Positions 51,146 through 52,972 of a stretch of DNA of 52,972 nucleotides are shown piece after piece; the first letter of the stretch is position 1; every line of letters begins with the position of its first letter. The notes under the pieces were generated by a model. It had not been told where the DNA came from. It did not search any database and saw nothing but the letters and a program-made list of their open reading frames with translations. Made by a program: the position numbers and the translations under genes. The stretch spans positions 1-52,972 of the forward strand of contig CALNAJ010000019.1 of NCBI GenBank assembly GCA_937874695.1. The letters are read 5' to 3'. The DNA is from an uncultured Lactobacillus sp. GTDB taxonomy: Bacteria; Bacillota; Bacilli; Lactobacillales; Lactobacillaceae.

Positions 51146-51319
51146 GCCGGAGGAGAGCAGGCGTGGAGCACCCTGTGTCGGTGTCCTTAGTCGGGGCTAC
51201 TTCCCGGCTTAGGACACGGAACGACCTTTGAGACGGAACTTTCGGCTCAAAGGCGAGCTGGAAGACTGACAAGTCTGCAAGCGGTCCCCACAGGGAGCGG
51301 AATGCCTGCCAGCCGCAGG
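51146..51319 (+). repeat. Structured intergenic repeat, copy F
   Basis: Left end GCCGGAGG, P1 GCAGGCGT/ATGCCTGC plus CCCTGTG/CACAGGG, P2 GTGTCCT/AGGACAC capped by GTCGGG/CCCGGC, P3 CCTTTGAG/CTCAAAGG, and a P4 that has diverged (AGACT/AGTCT instead of GGNNNNAG/CTTNNNCC). Conserved CGGTCCCCACAGG and right end AGCCGCAGG. It lies just upstream of the infC promoter and L20 leader. Confidence 0.85.
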
Positions 51320-51376
51320 TGAAGCGCCAGATACAGCCACATGTAAGGGCAACGATTGTTTTTTACCAAACAACCG

Positions 51377-51405
51377 TTGACATGAAACCGGGTAGCTGGT
51401 ATGAT
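51377..51405 (+). promoter_or_regulatory. Promoter of the infC-rpmI-rplT operon
   Basis: TTGACA and TATGAT are spaced by 17 bases, with TGG before the -10; a strong housekeeping promoter. Confidence 0.88.
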
Positions 51406-51411
51406 GGTTAA

Positions 51412-51552
51412 GTTGAGAAATTAAGCAGAGGCTTCCGCTTCTCGCCCTGTGGCTTACGCTGCTGGGCTGGATATGCACGTTAATCCGATTATTTTAGTTG
51501 GATTTCTTGCGGGAGCCGTTTGATTATCATCAAAGGTTCCCGCATTTTTTGT
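51412..51552 (+). promoter_or_regulatory. Ribosomal protein L20 leader
   Basis: A 140-base structured leader ends in a terminator, TGCGGGAGCCGTTTGAT/ATCAAAGGTTCCCGCA with six T residues (51510-51550), before infC. Position ahead of infC-rpmI-rplT and the attenuator layout match the Firmicute L20 leader, in which L20 binding mimics its rRNA site and promotes termination. Confidence 0.88.
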
Positions 51553-51598
51553 GAGTGAGATTCTGCAGTTCTCGAGATTATTTTGGAGGTGGATTACC

Positions 51599-52114
51599 AT
51601 AGCAAACGACACGATTGTCAACGAGGGAATTCGAGCACGTGAAGTACGGCTTATCGCTGGAGACGGCGAGCAATTGGGCATTAAGACCAAGAGCGAAGCC
51701 TTACAGATCGCCGAAGACGCTAACCTCGATTTAGTTCTGGTTGCACCGAAAGCTAAGCCACCAGTAGCCCGGATCATGGACTATGGGAAGTACCGTTTTG
51801 AGTTGCAAAAGAAGCAACGCGAAGCACGTAAGAATCAAAAAGTGGTCAGTGTCAAGGAAGTTCGCTTGAGTCCTACCATTGATACCAACGACTTCAACAC
51901 CAAGTTGAAGAACGCTAAAAAGTTCTTGGCTAAAGGTGAAAAGGTTCGGGTTTCAATTCGGTTTAAGGGTCGGGCAATTACCCATAAAGACATTGGTCGC
52001 GAAGTGCTTAATCGCATGGCAGCTGAAACGGCAGACGTCGCAACAGTTGTACAACGGCCAAAGATGGACGGTCGGAGCATGTTCTTAATGCTTTCGCCCA
52101 TCGCAGAGAAATAG
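51599..52114 (+). CDS. infC: Translation initiation factor IF-3 (non-AUG start)
   Basis: About 171 residues. The N-terminal domain starts at NEGIRAREVRLI and the C-terminal domain has KVRVSIRFKGRAITHKDIGREVL. No ATG, GTG or TTG lies between the ribosome site TTGGAGGTGG (51583-51592) and this sequence. The frame offers ATT at 51593, only about three bases from the site, and ATA at 51599 with ideal spacing. An upstream in-frame GTG at 51551 sits in the L20 terminator tail without a ribosome site. Rare start codons in infC are known and allow IF-3 to limit its own synthesis. It heads the L35-L20 operon. Confidence 0.93.
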   Translation: MANDTIVNEGIRAREVRLIAGDGEQLGIKTKSEALQIAEDANLDLVLVAPKAKPPVARIMDYGKYRFELQKKQREARKNQKVVSVKEVRLSPTIDTNDFNTKLKNAKKFLAKGEKVRVSIRFKGRAITHKDIGREVLNRMAAETADVATVVQRPKMDGRSMFLMLSPIAEK

Positions 52115-52168
52115 TGTGAATTGATTGGGTAGCATCAAGCTACCGATTTAAGGAGGAAATTTCGTATT

Positions 52169-52363
52169 ATGCCAAAGATGAAGACTAACCGCGCCGCAGC
52201 TAAGCGTTTCAAAGTAACTGCTAAGGGCGGTATCAAGAGTGCCAATGCTTACACGTCTCACCGTTTCCACGGTAAGACCAAGAAGCAACGCCGGAACCTT
52301 CGTGGTACCCGGATGATGAACGAAACGACGATCAACACTTACCGTCAATTACTTCAAAAGTAA
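52169..52363 (+). CDS. rpmI: Ribosomal protein bL35
   Basis: 64 residues, highly basic, with the family opening MPKMKTNRAAAKRFKVTAKG and the conserved SHRFHGKTKKQRRNLRG segment. It is a component of the large ribosomal subunit. AAGGAGGAA precedes the ATG. It lies 54 bases after infC and 78 before rplT in the standard operon. Confidence 0.98.
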   Translation: MPKMKTNRAAAKRFKVTAKGGIKSANAYTSHRFHGKTKKQRRNLRGTRMMNETTINTYRQLLQK

Positions 52364-52441
52364 TCAAGTAAGCTGGTCACATATTTTTCGGGTCGACGAA
52401 ATGTCGACATAATGTTTGAATTGATTTAGGAGGAAAAGATT

Positions 52442-52801
52442 ATGCCACGAGTTAAAGGCGGTACTGTTACACGCGCACGTCGCAAGAAGGTTTTAAAGTT
52501 AGCTAAGGGTTACCGTGGTTCAAAGCACCGTTTATTTAAGGTTGCTAAGGACCAAGTCATGAAGGGTCGTCAATACGCCTTCCGTGACCGGAAAGCTACT
52601 AAGCGTAACTTCCGTAAGATCTGGATCGCCCGGATCAACGCCGCAGCACGGATGAACGGTCTGAGCTACAGCAAGTTGATGCACGGTTTGAAGTTAGCCA
52701 ACATCGATGTTAACCGTAAAATGTTAGCTGATTTGGCAGTTAACGATGCTGCTGCATTCACTGCCTTAGCTGAACAAGCTAAGACTGCATTGGCTGCTTA
52801 A
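52442..52801 (+). CDS. rplT: Ribosomal protein bL20
   Basis: 119 residues, basic, with the canonical start MPRVKGGTVTRARRKKVLKLAKG and WIARINAAARMNGLSYSKLM in the globular half. It is essential for early 50S assembly and binds the upstream leader to feed back on the operon. AGGAGGAAA precedes the ATG. Confidence 0.98.
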   Translation: MPRVKGGTVTRARRKKVLKLAKGYRGSKHRLFKVAKDQVMKGRQYAFRDRKATKRNFRKIWIARINAAARMNGLSYSKLMHGLKLANIDVNRKMLADLAVNDAAAFTALAEQAKTALAA

Positions 52802-52817
52802 TTCAGTTAATGAGAGA

Positions 52818-52851
52818 AAGGGACTTCGCATTTTGCGGGGTTCTTTTTTAT
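52818..52851 (+). terminator. Terminator of the infC-rpmI-rplT operon
   Basis: GGACTTCGCA/TGCGGGGTTC stem (several G:T pairs) followed by TTTTTTAT, 17 bases after rplT. Confidence 0.82.
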
Positions 52852-52856
52852 TAGAG

Positions 52857-52972
52857 AGTGGAGCAAGCCGTTTAGACTCTGAGCATTAGGGAGCTAAGGG
52901 GCTTCTGTTCGGCTTCACCGGACAGGAGTCACTTAGCTTTCTAAGCGCAGGAGTCTGGCTTGCGGAACTCGT
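52857..52972 (+). other. Long rod-like imperfect inverted repeat at window end
   Basis: The whole segment folds on itself. GAGT and GCAAGCC pair with GGCTTGC and ACTC around a symmetric GGA/GGA internal loop, followed by GACTC/GAGTC, TTAG/CTAA, GAGCTAAG/CTTAGCTT and TTCTGTTCGG/CCGGACAGGA, closed by a CTTCA loop. No T run follows. It may extend past the window. Its layout differs from the structured repeat family. Confidence 0.55.

Overview
The window reads as a chromosomal segment of a mid-GC lactic acid bacterium of the Lactobacillaceae, most likely Levilactobacillus or a close relative. The assignment rests on protein style (Spx-MecA pair, PepV, WxL and LPQTx surface proteins, PadR/DUF2812 pair, SftA-type FtsK), Firmicute synteny (ytpP-ytpR-sftA-murC; polA-mutM-coaE-nrdR-dnaB-dnaI-thrS; infC-rpmI-rplT), and T-box and L20 leaders. 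The genus is inferred. No phage, CRISPR array, rRNA or intact insertion sequence is visible.

Layout. 1-611: tail of a tRNA cluster (Phe partial, Gly, Ile, Ser, Glu, fMet, Asp) with a terminator. 0.7-4.9 kb: a DUF2075 ATPase and an ABM-fold protein (both minus), a metallo-beta-lactamase-fold hydrolase, then spx and mecA, whose products form a regulator/adaptor pair. 5.3-7.7 kb: a large WxL lectin-like surface protein. 7.9-10.6 kb: an exopolysaccharide-type operon of a degenerate membrane EAL protein, a small membrane protein and a processive family 2 glycosyltransferase. 10.8-12.0 kb: mnmM and a PAP2 phosphatase (minus). 12.2-15.0 kb: T-box-controlled leuS. 15-18.4 kb: a plastic stretch with a decayed gene-tail duplication, a secreted protein of unknown function, a flavodoxin fused to membrane helices, a tandem repeat and a hypothetical gene.

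18.5-26.6 kb: a YtgP-type flippase, an RsuA-family protein that has lost its catalytic motif, an NTF2-like protein, nnrD, pepV, a universal stress protein, padR/DUF2812 with an operator-like inverted repeat, and a PepSY-like protein. 27-28.4 kb: a MucBP sortase-anchored protein. 28.6-34.6 kb: thioredoxin-like ytpP, ytpR, sftA and murC. 34.8-37.6 kb: a candidate small RNA, then a Crp-family regulator, a nucleoside phosphorylase and pnuC, which together look like nicotinamide riboside salvage. 37.8-52.8 kb: a BI-1 membrane protein, replication and repair genes (polA, mutM, coaE, nrdR, dnaB, dnaI), T-box-controlled thrS, an MFS exporter, and infC-rpmI-rplT behind an L20 leader.

The most striking signal is a family of intergenic elements, roughly 175-195 bp long, present in five near-complete copies (20974, 38944, 43594, 46887, 51146), one palindromic miniature (34683) and at least one right-end fragment (21451). 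Copies differ in primary sequence but fold into the same four-helix multibranch structure with paired compensatory changes in every helix, and they carry direct AGCCGSAGG-type ends. Four of the five full copies lie in the intergenic region before the promoter or leader of a housekeeping gene. I cannot match this element to a family I know. Other points of interest are a ThrRS whose editing-site residues are all replaced, infC starting on a non-AUG codon, the catalytically degenerate EAL and RsuA-like proteins, and two independent gene-tail duplications.
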